Shown: positions 22,565 to 34,119, counted from the stretch's first letter. The stretch: 64,000 nt of DNA from Ciborinia camelliae (GCA_025890175.1 JANPYM010000010.1:1-64000), one strand, 5' to 3'. The notes: generated by a model not told the origin, from the sequence alone. Made by a program: numbers and translations.

Positions 22565-23788
22565 CAAAAAATAAAATCTTTCTGAATAATATATATAAAT
22601 AATTTATTTATAAAAGGCTTTTAACAAATAAAATACTTTTAAATTTTATATAAATAATTTATTTATAATAAGTTTTTGCTAAATAAAATATTTTCAATAT
22701 TATATATAAATAATTTCTTTATAAAAAACGTTGAAGAAATAAAATATTTGTAAGATTATATAAAAATAATTTATTTATTAAAAGCTTTTAACAAATAAAA
22801 TATTTTTAAGTTTTATATAAATAATTTATTTATAATAAGCTTTTAATAATTAAAAGATTTATAAAAGATTTTTAACAAATAAAATATTTTCAATATTATA
22901 TATAAATAATTTATTTATAATAGGTTTTTAATAAATAAAATATTTTCAATATTATATATAAATAGTTTATTTATAAAAACGTTTAAGAAATAAAATATTT
23001 GTAAGATTATATATAAATAATTCATTTATAAAAGGTTTTTAATAAATAAAATATTTTTAAGGCTATATAGAATAATTCTTTTATAAGAAGCTTTTAATAA
23101 ATAAAATATTTATAAAAAGCTATTAATAAATAAAATATTTTGAAACTTATATATAAATACTTTATTTATAAAATGCTTTTAACAAATAAAATATTTTCAA
23201 GCTTATATATAAATAATTTATTTCTAAAACTCTATTAACAAATAAAATGTTTTTAAGCTTATATATAAATAATTTATTTATAAAATGCTATTAACAAATA
23301 AAAATTTTTAAACTTATATATAAGTAATTTATTTATAAAACCCTATTAACAAATAAAATAATTTTAAGCTTATATATAAATAATTTATTTATAAAAAGCT
23401 TTTACCAAACAAAATATTTTTAAGTTTATATATAAATAATTTATTTATCAAAAGCTTTTACCAAATAAAATATTTTTAAGTTTATATATAAATAATTTAT
23501 TTATAAGAAGCTTTTAACAAATAAAATATTTTTAACTGTTGTATAAATAATTTATTTATAATAAGCTTTTAATAAATAAAATATTTATAAAAGTTATTTA
23601 ATCAATAAAATATTTTCACTATTTTATATAAATAATTTATTTATAAAAAATGTTTAAGAAAGAAAATATTTGTAAGATTATATATAAATAATTTATTTAT
23701 AAAAAGCTTTTAATAAATAAAGTATTTTTAATATTATATATAAGTGATTTATTTATTTAATATCTAATATTTTAAAAATTATATATAA
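22565..23788 (+). repeat. Subtelomeric AT satellite, array 4 (left part)
   Basis: Forward-oriented ~56-bp satellite, same unit as array 2, interrupted at 23794 by a small retroelement. Confidence 0.9.
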
Positions 23789-23793
23789 TAAAT

Positions 23794-24356
23794 TGTTGAA
23801 GTTCAGATCACATAAAAAGGTTTATAGAATTAAGAATTAATTGATCAATTATAAAATTATAGGTTTTATAAAACAAAAACTCTTAAATAAACAATATTAC
23901 TAAACTATACTCTACTAAACAACCATACTAATAACTTTCAACACACCCCTTCGTACAAAAAGGTTATAATAAAGCCTCTAGCCCTAGCTTTTTAACTCTT
24001 CTAGCTTTTATTCCCAATCCTTATAGCACTCTTTATTCCTGTCACATTGTTGGCGCAAATACCTATTCTAAAGCCTGGCAAGGCTATCGAGACATCATTG
24101 GATTGTAAGATGCGTCATCGTTGGCGCAAATGCCTATTCTAATGCCTGGCAAGGCCATCAACCTCTTCCACCTGGTAGCTACGCTACATGCAGCCGGGCT
24201 CATAACTTGTTAAAATTCAGATCACGTAAAAAGGTTTAGAAAATCAAAAATTGATTGATTGATTATAAAATCGTAGGCTTTATAGAAAAAAGCTTTTAAA
24301 TAAGCAATATTGCTAGGCTGTACTGTACTGAACAACCGGACTGGTGACTTTCAATA
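23794..24356 (+). mobile_element. TRIM-like LTR retroelement with 5-bp target duplication
   Basis: Two direct terminal repeats of 150 bp (23794-23943) and 149 bp (24208-24356) flank a 264-bp interior too short to encode proteins. The left LTR runs TGTTGAAGTTCAG..ACTTTCAACA. The right runs TGTTAAAATTCAG..GACTTTCAATA; differences between them are mostly C/T or G/A transitions, consistent with RIP. The element is bordered by TAAAT on both sides (23789-23793 and 24357-24361), the 5-bp duplication expected of LTR-retrotransposon integrase. The interior contains a diverged direct duplication around GTTGGCGCAAAT..CCTGGCAAGGC. This structure defines a terminal-repeat retrotransposon in miniature, which must borrow proteins from an autonomous relative. 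Confidence 0.82.
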
Positions 24357-25635
24357 TAAATTATTTCTAAAACGTTTTTAACAAATAAAATATTTTTAAC
24401 ATTATATATAAATAATTTATTTATAAAAAGCTTCTAATAAATAAAATATTTTCAAGCTTATATATAAATCATTTATTTATAAGAAGCTTTTAACAAATAA
24501 AATATTTTCAAGCTTATATATAAATAATTTATTGATAATAAACTTTTAATAAATAAAATATTTTCAACTTTATATAAAATAAGTTATTTATAAGAAGCTT
24601 TTAATAAATAAAATATTTTTCAGCTTATAAATAAATAATGTATTTATAAAAAGCTTTTAGCAAATAAAGTATTTTTAAGTCTATAGATAAATAATTTATT
24701 TATAAAAAGCATTTGAAAAATAAAATATTTTTAAGTTTATATATAAATAATTTATTTATAAAACGCTTTTAATAAATAAAATATTTTTAAATTTATAAAT
24801 AAATAATTTATTTATAAAATGCTATTAACAAATAAAAATTTTCAAACTTATATAAAACTAATTTATTTATAAAACGCTTTTAATAAATAAATTATTCTTA
24901 AGCTTATATATAAATAATTTATTTATAAAAGGTTATTAACAAATAAAATATTTTAAAATTTATATAAAATAAATTATTTATGAAAAGCTTTTAATAGATA
25001 AAATGTTTTTAAGCTTATATATAAATAATTTATTTATAATAAGATTTTAACAAATAAAATATTTTTACGTTTTATATAAATAATTTATTTATAATAAGTT
25101 TTTAATAAATAAAATATTTTCAATCATATATATAAATACTTTATTTATAAAAAGCTTTTAACAAATAAAATATTTCTAAATTTTATATAAATAATTTATT
25201 TATAAGAAGCTTTTAACAAATAAAATATTTTTAAGTTTATATATAAATAATTTATTCATAAAAGGCTTTTCATAAATAAAATATTTTTAAATTCATAAAT
25301 AAATAATTTATTTATAAAACGTTTTAAACAAATAAAATATTTTCATTATTATATATAAATAATCTATTTATAAAAAGCTTTTAATAAATAAAATATTTTC
25401 AATATTATATATATATAATTTATTTATAAAAAGCGTTTAATAAATAAAATATTTTAAAGCTTATATAAAAATAATTTATTTATAAAAAGCTTCTATCAAA
25501 TAAAATATTTTCAATATTTTATATAAATAATTTATTTATCAAAAGCTTTTAATAAATAAAATATTTTTTAAGCTTATAAAGAATAATTTATTTATAAGAA
25601 GCTTTTAATAAATAAAATATTAATAAAGGATTTAT
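24357..25635 (+). repeat. Subtelomeric AT satellite, array 4 (right part)
   Basis: Continuation of the forward ~56-bp satellite to about 25635; with the left part, the largest array in the window (roughly 44 units). It is the most internal one, and ordinary DNA follows. Confidence 0.9.
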
Positions 25636-26153
25636 AAAAAACTATAATCGCTCGAAGAGTACTCTTTCATCTTTATGGTTCATTCTCTTGAAGCTATTGC
25701 CATTTTGCTGACGTAATGTAACAATATTTAACGGGAATTTACGTTTTCGTTCTAACTAATACGGGTATTATGATGCTGGAACTTGGTATATGCATTCTTA
25801 ACTCCAATTGTGATTATAATCATACTCTTAGTTATCTTTCGTCAACTGATAATATATTTTCTTTTTCTGGTGGGGGTAAGGTATAAGGTGTAGCGAACCA
25901 ACCCAACTAAACGTATTTTTTAAAGTTAAGGTTGAAGACTGAGTATACAGGTATGGTAGTTTCCAGTTACACTTCTCGGAAATCTTCCTTTCCATTTTTT
26001 CACCCGCTCCTTTTCAATACCTTCCCTTCTGCTTCAGCTGATTTACCCCATGGTCTAAATACCCTCTGGCAATGACGCTACGATCATTCCGTTATGCATG
26101 TTCACAATCCCAACATCCACCGCAACAAACTGATTTACCACACTAACAATAAT
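25636..26153. other. Intergenic
   Basis: Ordinary-composition spacer between satellite array 4 and the coiled-coil pseudogene. Nothing recognised beyond the likely 3' flank of the minus-strand gene. Confidence 0.5.
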
Positions 26154-27917
26154 TTAGTCAGAGTCAATCTCAATCACCTCTTCGTTAACGTTGAATAAGT
26201 AACCGAATTCTGTATCCGCCCGTGCCAACCTTGGACTGTATTTAGCATATGGCGCCAAGTATCTTTCCCACCATTTCGCGTTGGGAAAAGAAAACTCCTC
26301 CTCCAATTTCATGTATCCAATGTCAGATCTTGCTTCAACATAAAACACAATCATTCTGTCCATTTCCGCAAAGAAGGAGGTCCCGGGGATGAATGTGATA
26401 ACTTGTTCAGCTACCTCAATCACCATGATCAAGTCTGTATCCGGTTGCCCTACTAGAATATAGTTTCCACAACGTTTAGCTTGAGAACCGAAGACTGCAA
26501 GGACGAAAGTTTCAATATCGTTCCCATCGTAATTGACGATTTTGTTAACGTTTATAACATGAGGTCCTGCGGGGGTGATTGCACCTTCAAGGGTCTCCCT
26601 GATCAGCGAATTCTTGCGTCTCGTTGGAATAGATGCTTGTTGATGGTAGTTGATGATGCGGAGTAGCTGCATCAAGGGTACCAGGAGTAACGCAGATAAA
26701 CCCGTTAGAGGATGTGGGGATATAGAAATTCTCTTAATAACATCAATGACAATGTCCTGCTGGTAAAATGATGTATCTGATAAATTCGCGGAGATGTAAT
26801 TGATAGCATGAAATGAAGGAACAGTACTGAAGTCTGCCATGGGGAGGCGAGGTGATTCGACTGTAATGCGGAAAATATTCAAGAGGGATTCCATACCAAA
26901 TTTGGGTGTGATTGACGGGATCTCCACATTCTCTGAGTAAAGACGAATATTCCATTGTTGTCTTGGTTTTTGCTGGGTTGGAAAGTATCGACTTGATGAG
27001 CAATTGAGCATTATAGTTGAGAGGGCATTGAGGGTAAGATGTTTGAAGTTGTTAGAGCTTGGGACGAAAGTTTTCAACAACGACTTGGTCGAGTATTGAA
27101 CTGCTTGCATTCTGTCCTGCTCAGCGATCTTGACCTTTTCCGTGACCAAGCCGTGGCTAACCAGAACAAGGTTAAGCATACGTGAGAAAAATGACACGTC
27201 TTCAGTAGCTGATTCTTCTATTGACTTGAGCTTACCACGAGAAGTTTTTAGGTCCTGCATCGTCGTGTGCAATTGGGTTTCTGCGAAGATGAGTTTGCCT
27301 TGAATTTCGAGAATGGAAGCGTTGAATTTGGCCCTGGCCTTGGATAGCTTCATATCAAAGTGTTGCTTGGCGTTGAGGGCGATGGTATCAAGATCTTTGT
27401 CAGCTCCTGTCTTCAAACTATTTATCTTCTCTTCGTAATTTTCCACCAATGATTTGCGCGCTAGAGCGGCTGCTTCGATGTCATTTTGGTAAGTTTTGAC
27501 GGATGAGGTGAGAGTACAATTGGAAGTAGCGGATTGTTCAAGATCCTGAGTCAAACTTTCAATATTCTGTTCCAGGGCTTGGATATCCTGAGAACAACCT
27601 TTATGGGCGTCAATTGCAGTCTTCAATGTGAGGTCTGATGCTTGTAGCTTGGCCTCCGAGAGAGTTTTCTCTTCTGTGGCCTCTAAGACTTCTCGACTAA
27701 GGCTTCTCGACTAAGGCTCTTCATATCCTGAACTTTGATAGAAGAGCAGTGGGAATGAGAATCAATGGCGACATCCCTTTGTCTCGTCATATCCTCATAT
27801 TCAGCCTTACAAATTTCGTGGGCTTTCTGGGCAATCTCGAGGTTATGCGGATATGTATTCAATGATCCTTCGGCGATGGAAATCTTCTCCTGGCAATCCT
27901 TATCTATTTCAAATTTC
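26154..27917 (-). pseudogene. Frameshifted coiled-coil protein gene
   Basis: A long minus-strand frame runs from ~27670 to the stop at 26154 (~490 codons). Its N-terminal half is coiled coil rich in Glu/Lys/Gln (e.g. QDIQALEQNIESLTQDLEQ). Its C-terminal ~330 residues look globular and end in NVNEEVIEIDSD. No ATG opens this frame at its 5' end. Upstream, coding-like sequence with the same character continues from ~27917 (EKFEIDKDCQEKISIAEG) in another frame. The two frames join exactly if one copy of a 14-bp tandem duplication (CTTCTCGACTAAGG, 27689-27702 and 27703-27716) is ignored. I infer that this duplication disrupted a longer gene and that the true 5' end is lost or beyond a missed intron. 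Function unknown. Its style resembles the coiled-coil gene at 48892. Confidence 0.6.
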
Positions 27918-28473
27918 TCGGTAAACTATCATGAATGATGGCTCCTGAGAAGATACTTTTCGCTTCTCCTTTTGGTTCGAGATTTATGGAAAAGTATAAT
28001 TTGACATCAACCCTTTGCATAAACTGTCGCAGAGTAACGCAAAAATAAATCCGCACATTTATACCTCCAATCCATTATCTATCTAAAGCCCGTTTTCCAA
28101 CTCATCTTCGATTAGGCCTAAACTTATAAGAAACTTAGATTGTCTTAATAGAAGTGTTGTGGTTGCCTATATACTTTGCAATAATTTCCGTAGATTTTGC
28201 CATCCTCTAGCTTTCATACTCAAAAAAAAGCTTCTCTCTCCAATTCATCATCTTTATTCTCATCTACTTATCCCTCAACATTAGATACATCTCATTTTTC
28301 AGCTATAAGAACATCTCGCCTGTCTTCTTCACCACAGGGTATCCAATAGTCTGTATTTCGGTTGAACAATAACATGTTGTGGATTCTTGAATTGGTTCAA
28401 AAGATTTAAATTATTTTGAAAAATTAAATTCATTTAAGCTATCAAATGATCTTAAGAAATCATAGCTTCTTAA

Positions 28474-28563
28474 ACATTAAGATCTTCTCAAACATTAGGA
28501 TCTTCTCAAACATTAGGATCTTCTCAAACATTAGGATCTTCTCAAACTTTAAGACCTTTTTAA
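28474..28563. repeat. 18-bp minisatellite
   Basis: About four to five tandem copies of ATTAGGATCTTCTCAAAC with G/A and C/T variants at the edges. Confidence 0.85.
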
Positions 28564-29170
28564 ACATTAAATCATTTTTACACATTTAAAGTATTTCAAA
28601 CATCAAAAGTAGACGACACTAGTCCAATAGCTTTATACTATTAAAGTTTTGTTGCATATCTCAATTAAAAGACAATTACTTAAACCAATATTATTAAGTT
28701 TGGTTGTATATCTAAAAATGAAAAAAGATATATTTTCGTAAAGTTATAAAGATATAGAAAGATAATTATAACTAACTCGACAAATAATCTTATTCATTTT
28801 ATTTTTATAATATAATTTTCAAAAATGAAACATCTATTTATTTATTTATGTTATAAATTAAATGAACAATCAAATATAACTTCATTTAATGAATAAACAA
28901 CCCCTTTATAATCTAAAGCTCAAATAAGAAAACCTTAATCTATAGCTATCCTTTGATTTCAACTATAGATCTAAATATTCACAACTCAACCAATTCTAAA
29001 TACAACATCATGGAACCACTCAGGCAGTCAGTTGTTATAGCATTTATTCCTTAATTAATACTTGAAAGAAAAGTGTCATCTAGCTAGTATATACAATCTG
29101 AAAGCGCTTCTACTCAGGCCTTCATTTGGTCTTATGATACACAGAAGCCACTGAACTAGCTGACATTGCA

Positions 29171-29285
29171 TTGCTGGTCCCCAGGATCACCCTCACTGCC
29201 TTACATTTCCTTGCTGATCCCTGGGTCCCCCTCACTGGCTCACATTGCCTTCCTGATCCTCGGGGTTCCCCTGACTAGCTCACAC
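29171..29285. repeat. ~40-bp degenerate triplet repeat
   Basis: Three tandem diverged copies starting TTGCTGGTCCCCAGG, TTGCTGATCCCTGGG and TTCCTGATCCTCGGG, each followed by a CCTCACTG/CTGACTAG segment. Confidence 0.75.
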
Positions 29286-29952
29286 TCATATGCTACTCTG
29301 TAAAACCTCCGACGGTCTGCATTCGCTTTCCCTTCTAATCCTTAATTATTCTCGGCTACTATACTTCATTGTATGGTTCTTGTCTTTTAAATCGCGCTTC
29401 CACCAGAAAGCCCAACACTTGACGCACGCCAATATCTCAGAGGTAATTCCAAGCCAAGTATTTGAATGATTTGAGTATAGAGCTCCAAGTCTTTTCGGAA
29501 ACGCAACACTTGATGCATGCCGATGTTCCAAGGCTAGTTTTAGAGACGAGAATTCGAATGGTTTGAGTATAGAGTTCTGTTTCAAGTCTGCTCGGAAACG
29601 CAACACTTGATGCATGCTCTAAGGCTAGTTAGTTTTTGAGATGTGGAGTTGCTTCATTCGGGTATAGAATCATCCTCAAGCCTGCTCGAAACCCAATAGT
29701 TCATATAGCTCAAGATCTCAATGCTAAGGTTCAATCTGAGAGGTGATCTGTGGTAGAATCTGTCGCAAGACTTTTTATTTGTTAAGATTGAGGTCTGGAT
29801 TGTTCGAAGGATAGACTGTATTACCATGTTCTCCTGTCAAACAGTCTGCGGCGAGGTTTCCCACACAAGGCCAAATGAGTATTAAGTTTGACTGCTTCGA
29901 TGTCATAGTATTGTAGTAGAGCCGGGGAATTGTCGCATGCAAGGCAGAAGTG

Positions 29953-30090
29953 GCGTCGCTGACGTAGCAAGGGAAGCGCCGCTGGTGGAGCAAGGGAAGC
30001 GTCGCTGATGTAGCAAGGGAAGCGCCGCTGGTGGAGCAAGGGAAGCGTCGCTGATGTAGCAAGGGAAGCGCCGCTGATGGAGTTAGGGAA
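29953..30090. repeat. 23-bp alternating minisatellite
   Basis: Six 23-bp units alternate between GCGTCGCTGATGTAGC.. and GCGCCGCTGGTGGAGC.. types, each ending AAGGGAA, forming a 46-bp higher-order unit. The minus-strand ORF across it is a by-product of the repeat. Confidence 0.9.
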
Positions 30091-30560
30091 GCCGCATGTA
30101 CCAAATCAGTTCCTATGTCTTCGGTAGAAGGGAAAGCCTGAGTGGCTCGCAACTTTGAGTATCCAAATATAAGATAGGACCCTGATAAATCCCTGATTTC
30201 TGGTCAGCTTGTGAATGACACAATGGGAATACTCAAAACCTACATCAAGATCACCATCCGAAAGAGTTCAGATACAAATCTACCCCCTAATTGTCTCGAA
30301 ATCTAAGGAGACGTTGTCGTGAAGTCCTGCTGTGTTCTCAAAGGTGGAGTCAAAATGTCATGACGGGAAAGTATTTCCGATCCGAACACCCAATCAAAGA
30401 ACGCATACCCCGCACAAATTAAAAGCTTTGATATTTACCCTTTTGGTTAGTGCGCATTTCAAATGCAATTCAGCTATTCCCGATATGGATAGCGCAAGGA
30501 TTATTATTTTCAATTTGTACCCCACGGGATATTACGACTGTGGGGTAAATTCCATATAGT

Positions 30561-30692
30561 AACAGGGGTGGATTTATTAGGTCATATGGGGACTAGACTA
30601 GTATAGTATTAGCTTAGGATCTTGCTTATAAGCAATCCTAGTTTAAATCTTAAATCTATATCTTTTTTATCGAAACAAATATATTTTTTAGT
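30561..30692 (+). mobile_element. LTR-like direct repeat, outer left copy
   Basis: A ~130-bp segment (AACAGGGGTGGATTTATT .. GAAACAAATATATTTT) that recurs in the same orientation at 43665-43797. Within the aligned part the differences are overwhelmingly C/T and G/A transitions. Shared words include AGTATTAGCTTAG and TATAAGCA. I could not define termini or target duplications, so these may be LTRs of one outer element or two independent solo LTRs. Confidence 0.6.
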
Positions 30693-30944
30693 AATATATC
30701 TAACATATTATATTATAAAACACTCTTAAACTGCGGATGCCCTATATACGATTAGAACACTATTTTGAAATATTACATGTAACTCTTCAAAAATCCTTTG
30801 AAATTAATACACTTCTTTTAACAATTGATAAAATGAAATTAAGATATAGAATATTGATCGCGATCTTCGAATCTATTCAATGGTCCAATTAAATTAATTA
30901 TAGGATATGTGGTTCAGAAGCTATAAGTGATTTTAGGGTTTACG

Positions 30945-31205
30945 AACCTACGAACTGAAAACGAACCTACGAATCTACGAACCTACGAATCTACGAACCT
31001 ACGAATCTACGAACCTACTGTGGAGACAGATATGATGTGTCATCGGTTACATAATCATTCTCTTATTCTATTAGTATAAATAGTTTAGTTTAGCTAGTTA
31101 TGAATGAAACCATCCCTTTCCCACTTAATATAAAACTCCCGACCTCGCACTACGAATCTACGAACCTACGAATCTACGAACTCTACGAAACTTTACGAAC
31201 CCTAC
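30945..31205 (+). repeat. 8/16-bp minisatellite (CTACGAACCTACGAAT)
   Basis: Tandem CTACGAACCTACGAAT units at 30945-31018, interrupted by a 131-bp insertion, then resuming at 31150 and decaying into ACGAAACCCTAAAA. Confidence 0.85.
31019..31149 (+). mobile_element. Possible solo LTR within minisatellite
   Basis: A 131-bp insert, TGTGGAGACAGATATG .. CCCGACCTCGCA, interrupts the CTACGAAC array exactly, with CTAC on both sides. TG..CA ends and a 4-bp repeat of host sequence are consistent with a solo LTR, but the tandem host makes the duplication ambiguous. Confidence 0.45.
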
Positions 31206-31209
31206 GAAA

Positions 31210-31522
31210 CCCTAAAAATAAATAAATAAAATAAATAAAATAAATAAAATAAATAAAATAAATAAAATAAATAAAATAAATAAAATAAATAAAATAAATA
31301 AAATAAATAAAATAAATAAAATAAATAAAATAAATAAAATAAATAAAATAAATAAAATAAATAAAATAAATAAAATAAATAAAATAAATAAAATAAATAA
31401 AATAAATAAAATAAATAAAATAAATAAAATAAATAAAATAAAATAAAATAAATAAAATAAATAAAATAAATAAAATAAATAAAATAAATAAAATAAAATA
31501 AAATAAATAAAATAAATAAAAT
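31210..31522. repeat. 9-bp AT microsatellite (AAAATAAAT)n
   Basis: About 33 near-perfect copies of AAAATAAAT with occasional AAAATA variants; it grades into A/T-only sequence downstream. Confidence 0.95.
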
Positions 31523-32178
31523 TAATAAAATAAAAAAGGAATTAAAGAATAAAATTGTATATATAAAATTAATATTAAAAAAACATTTTGAATTAATTAA
31601 ATATTAAAAATCATTTTAAATTAATTAAATATTAAAAATAATTTTAAATTTTTGTATATAAAGAAATTGTATTAAAAAAGATTAAAAAAAATAAATAAAT
31701 ATAAATATTAAAGATAAATTAAAAAATAATGAAATGAAAGAAAAAAAGAATTAAAAGAATTAAAAGAAATTAAAAGAATTAAAAAAATTAATAAAAAATA
31801 AAGAATAAATTATAAAAAAAGTAAATTAAAAAAAATAATTAAAGAATAAAATAAATTAAAAAAAGAAATAAATTAAAAATAATATATGTTTATATAAAAA
31901 GATTAAAAATTGAATTAGAAGAATTAATAAAAGAATTAATAAAAAAAATTAATAAAGAAAATTAATAAAAATAATTAATAAAAATAATTAATAAAAAAAA
32001 TAAAATTAAAAATAAAATATGTTTATATAAAAAGATTAAAAAATAAAGTTAAAAAATAATTAAATGAATTAATAAAGAATTTAAAAAAGAATTTAAAGAT
32101 AAATATAGATATATAAATTTTAAAAGTATTAATTAAAAAAATTAAAAAAAGAATAAATAAAAAGATTTATAAAAAATT
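31523..32178. other. AT-only sequence, no features
   Basis: Dense TAAATTAAAAAG-type sequence with almost no G or C. Probably RIP-saturated repeat DNA, unresolvable by eye. Confidence 0.5.
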
Positions 32179-32757
32179 TGTTATAAATCTAAAAATAATA
32201 AAAACAAAAGAGATATTTGGGCAAAGAATTTAAATTTAAAGTTAATATATTAATAATTATTAATGTTCGATATTAATTAATAACAAATTTTTGATATAAT
32301 ATTTAATTTTTAATTATTTGATATATATAAAAATAAATTTTGAAAATTAAATAAAAAAGGTTTTAAAAGTATATAAAACTTTATATTTGTTGGGAAAATC
32401 ATGTGACCTACCGGTCACGTGACCTGCACGTGACTAGCACGTGATCGGGCACGTGACGGTTCGGCTAGCATCGCGAACCTACTAGAACGCCTAGCGCGTC
32501 CTAATACGTTCTAGTACAACACTAGACCTCTATATAATCATCTACTCTAACATAGCTTCATAAATCAGAAATCATCAACATATACACTACAGATTAAAAG
32601 TACTTTACACTTTTGAAACCACGTTGATACCAACAATATTAAATAAAATATTATTATTTTAATAATAATTAATAATATATTATTAATTATTTAAAAAAAT
32701 AATAATAATTTTATTTAAAAAAATAATAAAAAGTTTTTTATATTCTTTATTTTAATA
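32179..32757 (+). mobile_element. LTR family C, copy A (RIP-mutated, interrupted)
   Basis: Begins TGTTATAAATCT and follows the same word order as the copies at 33767 and 34495, ending near TTTTAATA. It is split at 32388 by a solo LTR with its 5-bp duplication. Without the insertion it is ~326 bp, so it has lost ~26 bp near its 3' end relative to copy C (352 bp). Nearly all C and G have been lost compared with copy C. Confidence 0.65.
32388..32635 (+). mobile_element. Solo LTR, not visibly RIP-mutated, with ATATT target duplication
   Basis: A 248-bp block of near-normal GC content in the AT desert. Termini are perfect inverted TGTTGG..CCAACA. ATATT is duplicated at both ends (32383-32387 and 32636-32640). 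The uninterrupted sequence is seen at the homologous position in the paralogous copies B and C. It contains four CACGTG motifs within ~60 bp, then a TATATAA-like promoter region, as expected for U3/R. It inserted after most RIP of its surroundings. Confidence 0.88.
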
Positions 32758-33766
32758 ATTCTTTTTTATTTTATTTGAAAAACAATTTATTAATTAAATT
32801 AATAATATTTAAAATAATATTAAATATAAAAAATATTTTTATATTTGTTTAATAAAATATTAAAATTGATAATATATAAAACAATATTATTAAGAAATTT
32901 TAAGTATATTAATAAAATATAAATTCTCTTTTAAAATTCAAAAACTTTTTAAAAGAAAGTTTTTATAATATTTTAAAACGGTAAATATAAAATATAAAGA
33001 ATAATATAAAAATTATAAATAAAATTATAATTTAATTTATTTAAATATAAAAGATTATCGGAATTTTAATATTTTTTGATAATACGTTATCTGCCCGCTT
33101 CAAATTAAATATTAGATTTTTAAAGTTTTAAAGTTTTATAAAAACTAATTAATTTCAAATAATAAAGATAAATAAATTTAATAAAAATTATAAAAATATC
33201 TACAAAATATTAGGTAATTATTATAAAAAAAACGAAAAAAAATATAATATTAATAAAATAATTAATTAAAAAAAATATATAAAAAAATATAAAAAATAGT
33301 ATTAATAAAAACTAAAAATTTAAATTCTAAACTATAAATATAAAAAAAATATAAATATTTTAAATAATAAAAAATATGAAGCCTAATTATCTAACAAAAA
33401 AATTAATAAAAACCTTTTTTTTTTATACTAAAAAAGAAATTTTAAATATAAAATCTTAAAAATAAAATTATTAAAATAACCCATAATATTTAATTAATAT
33501 TTATTAAATATTTATAAAACTTTTAATAAATTAAAAAAATTAAAATAATACAAATATATAATATTAAAATATGTTTTATTTGAAATTAATATTTTATTAA
33601 TAATATAAATTTTAAGCTAATAAAAAATAAATTATTATTTAAAAACTATTATTTATACAAAAAAATAATTATAGGAATATAAATTAAAAAAATATCTTAA
33701 TATATATAAACAACAAATTTTAACAAATAAAATTTCTCAAACAAAATATTTTAAAAGAAAAAACTT
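32758..33766. other. AT desert, no features
   Basis: Nearly pure A/T with very low G+C. No ORF, tandem period or element boundary found. Confidence 0.5.
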
Positions 33767-34119
33767 TATTATAAATCTAAAGATAATAAAAATAAAAAAA
33801 ATATTTAAATATAAAATTTAGATTTAAAGTTAATATACTGATAATTATCAACATTTAATAATAATCAATAATAAATCTTTAATATAATATTTAATTCTTA
33901 AATTATTTGATATATACAAAAACAGATTTTTATAATTAAATAAAGAAGACTTTAAAAATATATAAAATCCTATATTAAACAAAATATTATTATTTAAACA
34001 ATAATTAATAATATATTGCCAATTATTTAAAAAAAAAATAAAAATTTTATTTAGAGAGTAATAAAAAGTCTTGGGGCCAATATTGATCTAATTGATTCTT
34101 TGCATTTTCTATCTTAACA
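33767..34119 (+). mobile_element. LTR family C, copy B
   Basis: A 353-bp homologue of copy C, starting TATTATAAATCTA (from TGTTACGGATCTA by transitions) and ending TCTTAACA. Its flanks AACTT and ATTAT do not match, so a recombinant or part of a larger decayed element is possible. Confidence 0.65.

Larger units (their letters stand above)
27918..30560. other. Degraded repeat-rich intergenic DNA
   Basis: No credible gene. Contents: an AT-rich stretch (28360-29000), several minisatellites (listed separately), a ~90-bp degenerate repeat with GCAACACTTGATGCATGC (about 29420-29640), and a short inverted repeat TACCCCAC/GTGGGGTA around 30520-30547. The mixture looks like decayed mobile-element DNA. 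Confidence 0.5.

Noticed and set aside
28474..30090. Possible CRISPR array (short regular repeats)
   Set aside because: The repeats are contiguous tandem minisatellites without unique spacers, in a eukaryotic chromosome.
29775..30152. 125-codon minus-strand frame
   Set aside because: Nearly half is the 23-bp minisatellite (not a multiple of three); an overlapping second frame is equally open.
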